Assembly: GCF_035083965.1 (NCBI RefSeq)
Contig: NC_089725.1
Location: forward strand, 28,343,925-28,407,924
DNA: 64,000 bases
DNA from: Branchiostoma lanceolatum
Taxonomy: Eukaryota > Chordata > Leptocardii > Amphioxiformes > Branchiostomatidae
Direction: 5' to 3'
In this document: in pieces, positions 22,141 to 32,699 of the stretch
Position numbering within the stretch: the stretch's first letter is position 1
Layout of the letters: every line of letters starts with the position of its first letter
Notes under the pieces: generated by a model
What the model was told of the DNA's origin: nothing
Database searches by the model: none
The model's input: only the letters and a program-made list of their open reading frames with translations
Position numbers and translations under genes: made by a program

Positions 22141-25109
22141 CGGCATCGTTTAATGCTGCTTCCAAATGGCGTATGGATTTATGTAATAATAGCAGTTTTT
22201 TCGCTATTCGGCCCAAACATTCATTTGAAGCATCGTAGATGATCGTTTTGAATGGCCCTGTCGACTGGACATGTAGCCTATCTGCAACCATGCTCGGGAT
22301 ACACTTCTTCAGAGGGATAGCCCTGCAGTAGTATCTAAAAAGAACTTTGGTATCTTGGATATAGAATACCGACCTCAGAATAGAGTCAGGCTCCTCTTGT
22401 GTTTTTGATTGATATTTCATTTGGACAAGTGGGGACATACTGTCTTTTTGTCCTCCGTTTGCCATGTATGTTCTCAGCCTGAGCTCTGCCGAGATACTGG
22501 TCAGCACCATAAGGTGTGTGGCATTCTCCTCTCCGATCTTTTCCTTCAGTCTATCTATCACATTCCATGCGCTAGAAAGCGTAATCTGGCAGCACAAAGC
22601 TAGTACCTCAATTGCTATACCTGGAAAACGATAGATGTCTTTTTTGACATTTAGCAGTTGCCCTCTGGGTTCATGGTTGGCAAAATGGTCAATGTCGTCA
22701 ATCAAGATTTGAATAGCAGACAGAATGTGTGAGAGGAGGTCATCTGTGATGATTCCTGAAAGTTTGTCCTTATACTCGTTCACCAGTGCTTCTTCCCCTG
22801 CTAGGAAAACAAACCGCCTGAGGATGTCTGACAGGTGATATCCTTCTGACAGAGACATATCTCGCCGCTGAAACTTTGCCATTTCGGCAGGGGTTTGGAT
22901 GAGGCTAACCCGAGGTTTGCTCTTAGTCTTCTCTCTTCCAAATGGAGTTTTACTGGCCCATGGCATGAGGCCGTCGAATGCAAATCCACGACATGTGACA
23001 GAGTCAAAGAACCAGTCTTTCTCTCGGTCTTCAGACTGGAAATCGTTAAGTGAGGGGATGGCCATGGCTGGAAGGATAGTCTCTCCAAGGTTGATGACTT
23101 TCAGGTGTAGGTAGTGTGTGAGGTTGAGGAAGTACTGCCGTGTGGCATCATTGTCTTTCCCGTCTTCAATTAGAATGGCGAACTCCAAATCGGAGTAGGG
23201 TGTGACCAGTTCTGTTGCCTATGAACCTTACCCGATGAACGCATACCTACACGGAGGAGGACCGAGTGTGAGAATACATTCATCGACAAGATCCTGGATA
23301 TACAGTTGTCTCTCTTTGGCGATGGTACTGAATAAAGCCTTGACGGCTTCAGCTCGATCGGCCTCGACTGTTTTCATCCTTGGGTCATCCTCGTCATATT
23401 GATACGGGTTATGCTGTTGATCAATTACTTCTAGCTGTGACTTTACACGGACACGCATGTCCTCTAGTACCCTCTGATGACGTATGGCCCGATCAAACGG
23501 AATGGACTTGATGTCCACATTTGCTGTGTATCGGAGAAGGCAACGTTCTATCTCCTGCAGTCTTCTTGTTACACTCTGTTTATTGTTGTCTGTTCTGGCT
23601 ATGACTGCGTTGTACAACGCCGCTGCCTGTGTGAATTTCCTACCTTCTTTTGTTCTCTTACCTCGCCGGACGTAGACGTCACCAAGCCTGCACAGACATT
23701 CGGCCTCTTTACGTTGGTCGGGTTTGTTAGGATCTGTATGCGCCAAAGTGATAACGTCACTAATTAATGATATACAATACAAAGCAAACTCTGACGATTT
23801 AATGATTTAATCCTGCCTATTAAGTTGCTATTCAGCACTGTTTCTTACAAGAATTATATCACAATATTGTCATGAAAGGGTGATTTTTTTTCGCTTGTGG
23901 AATGAAATAGACACAATTTGACATACATACTAGGCAGATATACGGTAGGGATACGGTAGCAAAATGGTAAAACTATCAGTCTGCGTACGGCATTATTATA
24001 TCAGCTAACCCTCTATAGCCTTCTCTGGACTTTAGAAGGGAAAATATGATGCAACTTCCATTATTACAGAGGAAACGCACCGTGAATGATTTTCAGAGCA
24101 GCCGCAAACTTCTCTTCTGCTAAGTCCAGGTTCCCTTCAGTCATTGCGCCATCCCCTGTGGTGAGGTGCTCCTCGTATGACCTACGATGTGTGTGGAATA
24201 GTCGGTTTATACAGCTAACTCAAGAAAAAGATACAGTCCGTACACGACAGAACAGGTGACCATACAGTGTAGCACCTTGCATTGTAGCACTGGCAGAGGA
24301 AAATATCAAGAAAATTATCAGAAAGAAGATTGGTGAGGAAGAACAATATTTTCCCTTTCCCAAGTACAAGGTATATGGAAGGTCATCTGATGATCGATGG
24401 CTAATCATGAAGTATTTGATAATTCTACTGCCTACAAGATGAATATCCAAATGGTTAAAATCTGATCCAAGGACACAAGCATACTAAAAGACCCAGTCCG
24501 AGTTGTACACTGACATCATGAACGTCCACCAAATGAAGTGTGTCAGGCGGCAATGAGCAGCATTTGAGACCCCATATGACACCTATGAAGGCCAAGGAAA
24601 ATAAAGAAGGTGCCCAGAGGCAAAAAGTGCACAACAAACCTGTAGTCTGGAGCGCATTCTGGTGTCAGGCTTGAGATGTACTCACTCGGTGACCTACGAA
24701 ATGACCAGATGGTTTTGGTTTTTAAAGAAACGTGAAAATTTATACGTTCCAAAGCGTATTTTGAACGCCTGTGTCAAATCAAGAAATCATCAGAAGCTTC
24801 CTTGCTCCACTAGAGTTCTTATAGTTATATTATACCACCAACATATTTTATTTCAAAGTTTTTGTACATTTCACCACAGTAGTTGCGACTATAGGATGTA
24901 CAGCAGATTTGTAGTTTTAAACAAGTGGTGTCGTTGAAATAAATAAAAAATACCAGACGTATTCTAAAGGTTTTACATTGATCATTGATTTCCTCTCTTT
25001 GTCAGTTATATATGTCAGATGTTTGAATAGTCCAATATGAACGCGGCGGATTTATAAAATTTCCGCATCGCTTATGCAAATTCGCTTCTGATTTGTATAA
25101 TCAGCATTT

Positions 25110-26052
25110 GGCCAACAGGATGAACGGGCACCGATCTTCCATCAAGACGGACAAGGATACACCCATCGCAGCCCACTTCAACCAACCGAGCCACACCGTC
25201 GCGGACATGGAGGTCGTCGGACTCGAGAAGCTGGCATACGGCAGGACCGAAGACCTCACACGACAACGACGACTCAGCAGAGAATCCTACTGGATACATC
25301 AGCTCCGAACACTTCACCCAGAAGGACTCAACCTGGAATCACTGGAAATAACCAGGGTATGAGGGGACAAGAAGTATAGTTCTCGTCGTAACCGGCGCTA
25401 ACACTTTGACTTGTAGTTGATTTACGCTTCGCATTTGCTGGTTACTAGTATCCTATGGATCCGAGCACTAACTTAGAAAGTTCGGTAGTCTGTTACATTC
25501 ATGCTTTGTTTGTAATTTGATTGTATTTTGTACTTGATTCTCTGTTTTTAAGCCACCTAGCGGCAGACTTCCTGTTCATGTATTTAGCTTCACTCTGCTT
25601 GTACGGACCACTCTCCTTGACTTTGTAAACACGCATACCATTGTAAACGTCCACCATGACGTCATAATTGTAATGTGCCTCCTCCACCAATGTATAGTAA
25701 GACCCTCATGACATGTACAATTGTTCTAGAACAATAGATGAAGTCATATCATAGGTCAACTGAGGTCAGGGCTAAACGACCTGGAGGGCACCCAGAGCAA
25801 TGTAGCCTAGCTAGTGCATAGTGAACTAGACCTTCAGATCAGGGCAACCTAGCCTATATCCAGGGCAATATGAGACCCTTAACGCTGATTGGTCAATATC
25901 TTAAGCTCAAGTTAGAGCGCCCTGCACTAGGGAGGCACAGAAAAGGTATAAAAGGAGGAGTGGTCCGATCTCTGTCATTCTTGAAAAAGACAATAAAGTC
26001 GAAACCGGTCGAATACCAGTCTCCGCTGTCATTTTCCCAGAACTACCAATGA
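25110..26052 (+). mobile_element. 5'-truncated Penelope-like retroelement with 16-bp target duplication
   Basis: A short frame from within the element to a stop at 25360-25362 encodes LANRMNGHRSSIKTDKDTPI, later AAHFNQPSHTVADMEVVGLE and RESYWIHQLRTLHPEGLNLE. These are the C-terminal half of the GIY-YIG endonuclease domain of Penelope-like elements. About 690 bases of untranslated tail follow, including TATAAAAG near 25947. The whole piece is bracketed by direct copies of TGTATAATCAGCATTT at 25094-25109 and 26053-26068, taken as a target duplication. Reverse transcriptase sequence is absent, so this copy is dead on arrival. It sits within the NTase-TPR gene, in the opposite orientation. Confidence 0.82.
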
Positions 26053-26689
26053 TGTATAATCAGCATTTAGTTATGTCAATCATCATGATTTGAGCTATCT
26101 GTCAACCCTTCTTGAATTATTCTCCTTCAGTCTGAAACAAAATTGGTCCCTGCAGTTCCAAAAAAGCTGCTAGGTATCCCAAAACCTTACGTCTTTACGA
26201 GACAAAGAGCCATCTACCTTTGATAAATCATGACCATGAACATGATTCATGTCTGATAATGTTTTATCTCTATATCAAATCTACCTGACTTCCAAATGGC
26301 ACAAGAATTAAATTCCCATCATTTACCAGTATGGAATAATAACATTCCTCATTAATTGTGCAAATAAGGTATTCATTTGCATAATTGATCATATTAGTTG
26401 ATCATCTTCTTCACCTAAGTAACATTGTTAGTAAGTTGGTCAAAGCATAAAAGTCTTAGCAAAGAAGGCTATTGTAGCATTTCCGCATAAATCATGCAAA
26501 CAAAGCCCGTATTTGCAGGGTTCTTGTTAATAATGTTCATCTTTACTTGACTTCCAAACGCCACAAGGATGAAATTCTCACCATTGGACATTATGGATTT
26601 TCTCATTGATTATGCAAACTAGGTCTTCATTTCCATAATTGATATCAACCGGTATTCCTCTCTTTCTCAGTTTCATATGTCACGTGTTT

Positions 26690-26955
26690 GAGAATCCTAT
26701 CGGACATGTTGTAAGGGATTGCATTCGTCATTTCGGATGGTGACGTAAAGCCGGCGGCCCCGTGTATGAGGGAGCTTCAGGCATTAGCCTCAAGCGTCAA
26801 ACCTCTGCACGTAATAGAACCCAAAACACTTATCGAGAAGAGTAGGGGTGACCTGGTGTGCTTGGCCAAAAACGCGAGCCGTAGCGAAGCCGCATTGCAC
26901 TACCACTAGCTACTTGAAAAAGCATCACGCTTCATTTCAAATGAGGATGCCTTGA
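26690..26955 (+). mobile_element. SINE body, same family as 63395-63735
   Basis: Contains GGGATTGCATTCGTCATTTC, GGATGGTGACGTAAAGCC, GTGTATGAGGGAGCTTCAGG, ACACTTATCGAGAAGAGTAG and GAGCCGTAGCGAAGCCGC in the same order as the full copy (there on the minus strand). The tRNA-like head is absent, so it is 5' truncated. Confidence 0.7.
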
Positions 26956-27145
26956 ACCGAAAACGTGGAATGCACCGGGTTTATAAACTTTCCTATTAAT
27001 TATGCAAATAGAACTTCATAGATTCCAAAACCGGCCTTGTACCACACAACGGATGCTTGCATGTAACTAAGCCGAGATGAGTAAAGGCAACAAGCAAGGC
27101 AACAATATAATAATGCAAGGATCTTGAACCAAATTCGTTGCGTCC

Positions 27146-27240
27146 ATGCAAGCATGGCCATGCAAGCATAGTCATGCTTGCATAGTCATTCTTGCATGGT
27201 CATGCTTGCATAGTCATGCTTGCATGGCCATGCAACAGCC
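27146..27240. repeat. 14-bp self-complementary minisatellite
   Basis: About seven units of CATAGTCATGCTTG or variants (CATGGCCATGCAAG) in tandem. Each unit is close to its own reverse complement (ATGCAAGCAT/ATGCTTGCAT), so the array is a chain of short palindromes. Isolated copies of CAACGGATGCTTGCATGTA lie on both sides, near 27047 and 27372. Confidence 0.75.
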
Positions 27241-27999
27241 AATGCTGTGCTTGCATTGTGATATTGGCCTTCCATATCCTGAAAAATGGCCATATTACAT
27301 CTATGACACAAAATTGCTCAAGAAGAAACTGATTTTGTCAAGAAAATGACCAAAAATCGACCCAAAAAATACCGCGCAACGGATGCTTGCATGTATCAGT
27401 TATACCCTCATTCCATTCCTTTGTTTGTGAGGGTCATATGCATGTTGTTATGGTTTCTTTCAATCTTTTCTTACAGTATATAAAAGTTTACCGTAAAACA
27501 TTCAACAGCTAGATCCACATTTCGTTGGTTACTGACAAGCACAAAAGCGGCCAAGCGGCTATCCATAAGAGCCGCAAAGTGAAAAATCGTACAACGCTGG
27601 AAACAATTTGCTCGGCGATAGCTTGTTTTACTTGCAACTTACCTGCGATCATCGTGAGATGTATGTGCCTGGGGCTTGATAAAACATTTGTGTGGATCAT
27701 AGTTAGCCTTGTTTTGTGGTGAAAACCTTCTGAAATGCCGATTTTTTTTTCAAACAAACGGATCAAAACCTATTGTTGCAACTTTGTCCTTATATCTAGC
27801 GTTGGCTAGACTACTTAATGATCCACAGTATGAAGACAAAAACAGCACACTCGCACCCGCAGGTGACTTTGATAGTACCGTTGTTCTATATTCAGACAAG
27901 TTATCATCCAACATGGCGCCCGGCCCGCGCGTGACGTAACGGTTTTCGAACGTTCCGTGAAAACGAAGAATTCTACCACTAAAAAATCGTGACCATAGC

Positions 28000-28480
28000 A
28001 TGTTCAGAACACGAGATATCAAAACCGGAAGTTCTGCTGCAGTACCTAAACAAGTCGCTAAGGGACCCAAAATCTAATCATTTCGAGGTCTCACAAAGAC
28101 CTACCCATCTACCAAATATGAAGACAACCCGTCAAGGTATTCTTGAGTTATCGTCTTGTGGACTACAATTCCTGTAGACACATTTCTAGAATTCAGACTG
28201 CACACAATACTAGTGCTATACCATTAGGCTCGCCCCTGAGTAGTCGACAAAAAAGCTGCTAGGAGGTCCAAACCTACACGACTTACTCTCTGTCGCAAGA
28301 CCCATCTACCAGTCACGACCATAGCATAGCACACGAGATATCAAAACCGGACGTTCCGCTGCAGTGCATATAGGAAAAGCCGCTAGGGCTCCCATATTAT
28401 CGAACTTGACCATTTTCCCGACACCTATTCACCTACCAAATGTCATAAGGACCCACCCACAGCTTCTCGAGTAATACTGT
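28000..28480 (+). repeat. Two diverged tandem copies of a ~165-bp interspersed repeat
   Basis: Copies start at about 27990 and 28315 with GACCATAGCAT, followed by ACACGAGATATCAAAACCGG, TTC.GCTGCAGT, CGCTAGGG and ACCTACCAAAT. A weaker third copy begins near 26150 (CTGCAGTTCCAAAAAAGCTG). No coding content; function unknown. Confidence 0.6.
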
Positions 28481-28482
28481 TC

Positions 28483-28491
28483 ACATACACA

Positions 28492-28523
<32 letters not shown>

Positions 28524-28559
28524 TACACGCACACACACACACACACACCAGCACACACG

Positions 28560-28596
<37 letters not shown>

Positions 28597-28630
28597 GCGC
28601 ACACACACACTTACACACACACACGCACAC
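28483..28630. repeat. (CA)n-type microsatellite with ACGC interruptions
   Basis: About 150 bases of almost pure CA and ACGC dinucleotide/tetranucleotide repeats, ending in GAGAGAGAGACAGAGACAG. Long antisense frames here translate only as repeated Val/Cys and are artefacts. Confidence 0.95.
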
Positions 28631-29241
28631 AGCGAGAGAGAGAGACAGAGACAGACAGACAAACTGCACCCAAAACATAACCTTTACCAATCTTGTGCTT
28701 ACATGAACTGGTGACACTTTGCGTCCCCGATGACGTCAGTGTTAGAGGACGTAACTTGGAAGTCCCTAATCAGGTGACCCTTTTGCTCCTGTTGTTGTCG
28801 TCTGGGCCTTGGACCCTTCACAAATTAGATCAAACAAGATTACATTTTAGCACGACAATTTGTCTAATTGCATGTTTGACTAATGTCAAAATTGTATTTT
28901 GATAGAAGACATCATTAGGAACTGCAAGATTTCAATCGAATGTGAATTGATTTTGCCTCCCAGTTCTCTATAACTATGAAGTATATACAATTCACATGGA
29001 ATTCATTGTTTTAGGTATATGAACAAAATACTACATTGATAGATATGGCCCAATGTACCAAAGCCGGAAGATAAAATCACACCCGAGAAACAATTTGGAG
29101 GCAAATGACCGTTAACGTTTCATGTTATCACCATCGGTTGCCGCCGCGACGTTTCCCTTCTATGAGGAGCAATTTAAAGAATATAACGTTACCTTATTTC
29201 CAGTTGTGTTCATGCCCTGTCTGATTCTCGCCGTGTACAAT

Positions 29242-29457
29242 TGTTGAGTAGATAAAGGCACTAGCTAGGAGAGCAAGGATTGACGTCTGTACTCAGTGCT
29301 TGCCTGTGGGAACTGATATAGATGGACAGATGTCCATCCCCTTTATTACCAAGTAATCAGTAACAGATGTCTGGTGTCTCTTGACCACCAGGGATAGACT
29401 GCTCGTTTTCCTGTTGTAATTACAGTAACATCTTGCACACTAAATGTTTCTACTACA
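29242..29457 (-). repeat. Long terminal repeat (downstream copy in minus orientation)
   Basis: 216 bp, bounded by the CAAT target duplication on the left and by internal sequence with a GGGGGAG purine tract (minus strand) on the right. Same length as, and apparently identical to, the other LTR. Confidence 0.88.
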
Positions 29458-30746
29458 ATACTCCCCCGTACACTTAGAAGTGGTCCCCACTTCTTTAAAA
29501 TAACTATTGATGTATGCTCTAAGTATGACAGGTAAAACAGTTAAAAACAGAGAGGGCGGACACAATAATATAAGCAGAGATGGTAAGATAAACATTGCAA
29601 GGACATAAACGGGCACGGGTGTGACAAGTAATTGACTTCTTCCGGATGATTACAAAAGTAACAAAGCCTCACAGACGGACTGCTGCTGTGATGATAGAGA
29701 CAGAGGCGTCTGGGTACTTACTTCAAAGCACGAACATAAAACAACAAACATAAACAAGCAAAAACAGGCTTCGCTACTGACATAGCAGTCAAGTACGAGC
29801 AAGTTCTACGTTACCGCAGCATGGTCAACGCAGTATCCGACATTACCCAGCTTCAGGGTGGTCGGCAAATATCAACTCACAATCATGTCACATCTAGCAT
29901 AGACTGTCCCGTAGGCAAATCAGTTCTATCTAGGGAAGGCATCATGCAGTCTCAATACAAAACAATACAATATAGCGTCCACCAGGTGGATCCGTTTCCC
30001 GTAGGCTTACGAATAGTCCACCTGGCGGGTCCGTCACCCGTAGGCTCACGAACCAAGGACGAACATACAAGAATACAAGACATCGTGCAATAATGGTACC
30101 TAGCTACAAGTAAACCACAAAAGTTCGAGATGTTGCACAAAGTTCAGTGGTCGGGCAGGATACGCGGAGAAGTACTTTTTCACAGTTCGGCTAGTTTTCA
30201 CGGTAGAAGGTCACGCTGGTTATCACGGATGGGCAGCGACGGGTTCCGTCGTAGGGGTAGTCGGGCTGGGTCGCGATCAAGTCGGCATGGTGGGCCAGGA
30301 AGACGGCAGCGTAGTCGGCAGGACAGCGCTCACGGGGTCTTGCGCACGTGGTCGGCGGTGGGTGGCATCAGGACATCGGCGGCGTGCTCTGGCCTCAGCG
30401 ACGGCGAGCAGGGAGTCCGGACGCCTGGGCACATGGCAGACGTGGTCGGCTGGCAGGCTGGCTTGGTTAGAGGGCGGCATGGAGACACGTCGGGCGAGCT
30501 GGGTCGGTGTGATACGGCGGCAGGCTGGCTAAACGGACGGCGTGGTAGCGTACGCGTGGTGAGTCGGGGCTGCTGGCTGTCGACGTGGCACGATGGCAGG
30601 CGTAGCATCGCAGCGCGGACGGAGCTTGCTTTAGTAGCCGCCGCCTCGATCGCTACCGGGCGACTCGGGCGGCATGGTAGCTGGCCAAGGCTTGCGTCGA
30701 GGCGGGTTCGGCCGTTCGAAAACGGCAACCACCGCTATGCCACCAG

Positions 30747-30962
30747 TGTTGAGTAGATAAAGGCACTAGCTAGGAGAGCAAGGATTGACGTCTGTACTCA
30801 GTGCTTGCCTGTGGGAACTGATATAGATGGACAGATGTCCATCCCCTTTATTACCAAGTAATCAGTAACAGATGTCTGGTGTCTCTTGACCACCAGGGAT
30901 AGACTGCTCGTTTTCCTGTTGTAATTACAGTAACATCTTGCACACTAAATGTTTCTACTACA
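30747..30962 (-). repeat. Long terminal repeat (upstream copy in minus orientation)
   Basis: 216 bp, bounded on the right by the second CAAT copy and the interrupted exon, and on the left by the putative primer-binding site. Identical by eye to the LTR at 29242-29457. Confidence 0.88.
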
Positions 30963-31625
30963 CAATAAGCGGTGAATTAGTGCCGCTGTGCCCTGGATCC
31001 CCTCACACCGCGCCAGTGCCGTGTTGTACAGAGCTGTGGCCTTAGTCAAACATGTCGTGTCCCTGGTTTCTGTTCCTCTTTTCAGGAACACGTCACCAAG
31101 ACTCTTGATCGCTTCTACTTCTAACAGATTGTCCTCGTTTATGACACCTTCTATCATTATCTTGGTATATTCAATCAGCACAGAGTCTTTGTCACAGCCT
31201 AAAATCAACCTTCGATCTAGGGGTAAAAACCTCTCAGTCACCTTGGCATAAGGAGACATTTTCTCGTCGTTGGTTAGGGGCTCATAATTATCAGGGATTG
31301 TTCCTCCCCGCCCCACACGTAATTTCTCTGCGTACATGTAACGATTTATGAGACTTTCTCCTACGTCTGCGTTCTTACACCGGAGCAGTGTGTTCCTGTA
31401 CAACAACATGGCCATGTCGAACCTTATGGCGTCCTTGTCGAGTTGTCCCTTGTCCAAGTTCACGTCGCCCAGACTTTTGAGCACCTCAACTTCCACACAC
31501 CTGTCCATGTTCGCCATGGCGTCCAGCAGGGCACGGAGGTAGTCCGTCTCGGTACGCCCTGGTCTAAGTCTTGCCTTGGCGTCCACATCACGAAGTTTCT
31601 CACAGACCCTCAACATTTTGAACAC

Positions 31626-32417
31626 AGAATGGTTCTACAAGGGATCCGGAGACCTTTCAGTTCGTAATCACGGTAAGCGCTAAATCTTGACTTCAGCCAT
31701 TACTTGTGCAATGTTGATTCCGTTCTACGTTGCCATGGTAGCTGTTAAGTCACTTCCGGGTACGCGTCCAGGGTAGTATACGGTGCACAGGACGAGTAAT
31801 TATCGGAGGGGGGGGGGGGGTGCTCTTCTACCTGAAGCTGATATCAATATTTGTCAAGAAAGTTATGTTTTCGGTGCCGTTTGCGTGTGATTGCGGTTGC
31901 GTAATACAGTGAATTTTTGCAAACTGTATATTGAACTGGAGAAGATAAAACTCGATGTCTTGCTTCCTGGGCGTACAATAGGTCGCAATGACGTCACTAT
32001 ACTCAGCCCTTGAACAGAGGTGATGGTGGATCATTCCCATTGCCAAACTGCCACAATTTTCAATCTGAAAACGACCGTACCTGTAAAGCTGCTATCCTTT
32101 CTCAGTGAATTAGAGGGTTCGGATTGCCAGATGTTTCGGTTTCGGCCAGCTACGAAGGGATATGTCTGGTCAGAGCCGATGCCATGTCCTCGCGGAGGGT
32201 GCCAAAGCAAAGGAATGTCCGCTTTTCTTGAGGACTGAACGCTTTCAAGAGGAATGTCAGGGTTTCATTGGACGGGGTACAGTGCAGATAGGACCCTGTG
32301 TGCTGCGCTGCTGTATTTGACCAACTGTTAGAATTAATTGCTTTGATGTAAGTCACCTGTCAAACAATTTACCTGTAGTGTTTAGATACCGGAATAAAAA
32401 CATCCAAATTAATTTTA
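31626..32417. other. Intergenic region upstream of the NTase-TPR gene
   Basis: Presumed promoter and 5' UTR of the minus-strand NTase-TPR gene. Contains a run of about twelve G at 31807-31820. No coding exon recognised. Confidence 0.35.
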
Positions 32418-32490
32418 TCTGTCCACAGCGCTGAAGCAACCATCCGCTGGGTGAACCCTTGTCATAATGTAACCCGCTGATTTGTTTGAA
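32418..32490 (+). repeat. Diverged copy of the orphan gene's 3'-flanking sequence
   Basis: CTGTCCACAGCGCTGAAG, then CATCCGCTGGGTGAACCC and ACCCGCTG, parallels 19196-19262 immediately after the orphan gene's stop codon. No recognisable copy of the orphan coding region precedes it, so only the tail (or a shared repeat) is present. Confidence 0.6.
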
Positions 32491-32699
32491 CTCTTGAATG
32501 GTTACCATCATGTTGATACTAATCCCTATCATAGACCATATCCGGGCTTTCTTGGAATAATAAAATCTTTCTGTTTGCGTCTTTGGCCTCAGCCCGGTGC
32601 TCTACGTGTTCACCAAGCTAATGCGCCCCATTGTTACACATTGGCGGGCACAAGGTTTCCGATGTTTCGTGTGCCCAACCCACTTAATTAAACACTGAC

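Larger units (their letters stand above)
29242..30962 (-). mobile_element. Non-autonomous LTR retrotransposon (TRIM-like), very young insertion
   Basis: Two direct 216-bp repeats, 29242-29457 and 30747-30962, look identical by eye. Read in the plus direction they begin TGTTGAGTAG and end CTACTACA, so they have TG..CA ends. The direct tetramer CAAT flanks the element (29238-29241 and 30963-30966). Minus orientation is preferred. In that direction CTGGTGGCATAGCGG follows the first LTR as a possible tRNA primer site, and the purine run GGGGGAG precedes the second. The internal region is only about 1.29 kb, GC-rich and without recognisable gag, protease or RT, so replication must depend on a partner element. 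It interrupts an exon of the NTase-TPR gene. Confidence 0.88.
19865..31616 (-). pseudogene. Nucleotidyltransferase-TPR gene (GlnD/DUF294-like NTase plus 17 TPRs), multiply disrupted
   Basis: Minus-strand exons: 29193-31616 (ATG at 31616; interrupted by an LTR element at 29242-30962), 24640-24693, 24082-24181 and a long last exon 19865-23790. The last three join in phase; at least one exon between 24.7 and 29.2 kb is unidentified because phases do not meet there. The N-terminal part has TPR-like repeats (EAIKSLGDVFLKRG, ECLCRLGDVYVRRG). A Pol-beta-type nucleotidyltransferase segment follows: a Gly-Ser motif, then TPYSDLEFAILIED with the DxE pair, and later GFAFDGLMPWA. A helical region and 17 TPR units end at 19865. 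Lesions: in-frame TAA (23228-23230) and TAG (23219-23221) around the Gly-Ser codons, a frameshift near 21305, a one-base gain in a G run near 20766, and the LTR insertion. Family resemblance to invertebrate NTase-TPR proteins is from memory; the activity is inferred. Confidence 0.8.

Noticed and set aside
23218-23231. A 13-bp 'intron' (GTAAGG..TAG) that would remove the first stop codon
   Set aside because: Far below any spliceable length, and removal would shift the frame because 13 is not a multiple of three.
27146-27240. Possible CRISPR-like array of palindromic repeats
   Set aside because: Units are contiguous 14-mers without spacers in a eukaryotic genome; this is a minisatellite.
24640-29193. 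Direct joining of the LTR-interrupted exon to the exon at 24640-24693
   Set aside because: The phases do not meet (phase 0 donor, acceptor needing two bases) and would give an immediate stop, so an unidentified exon must lie between them.
30130-30756. 208-codon Arg/Gly/Ser-rich plus-strand frame inside the LTR element
   Set aside because: It is antisense to the orientation implied by the primer site and purine tract, runs into the LTR, and has low-complexity composition from GC-rich DNA.
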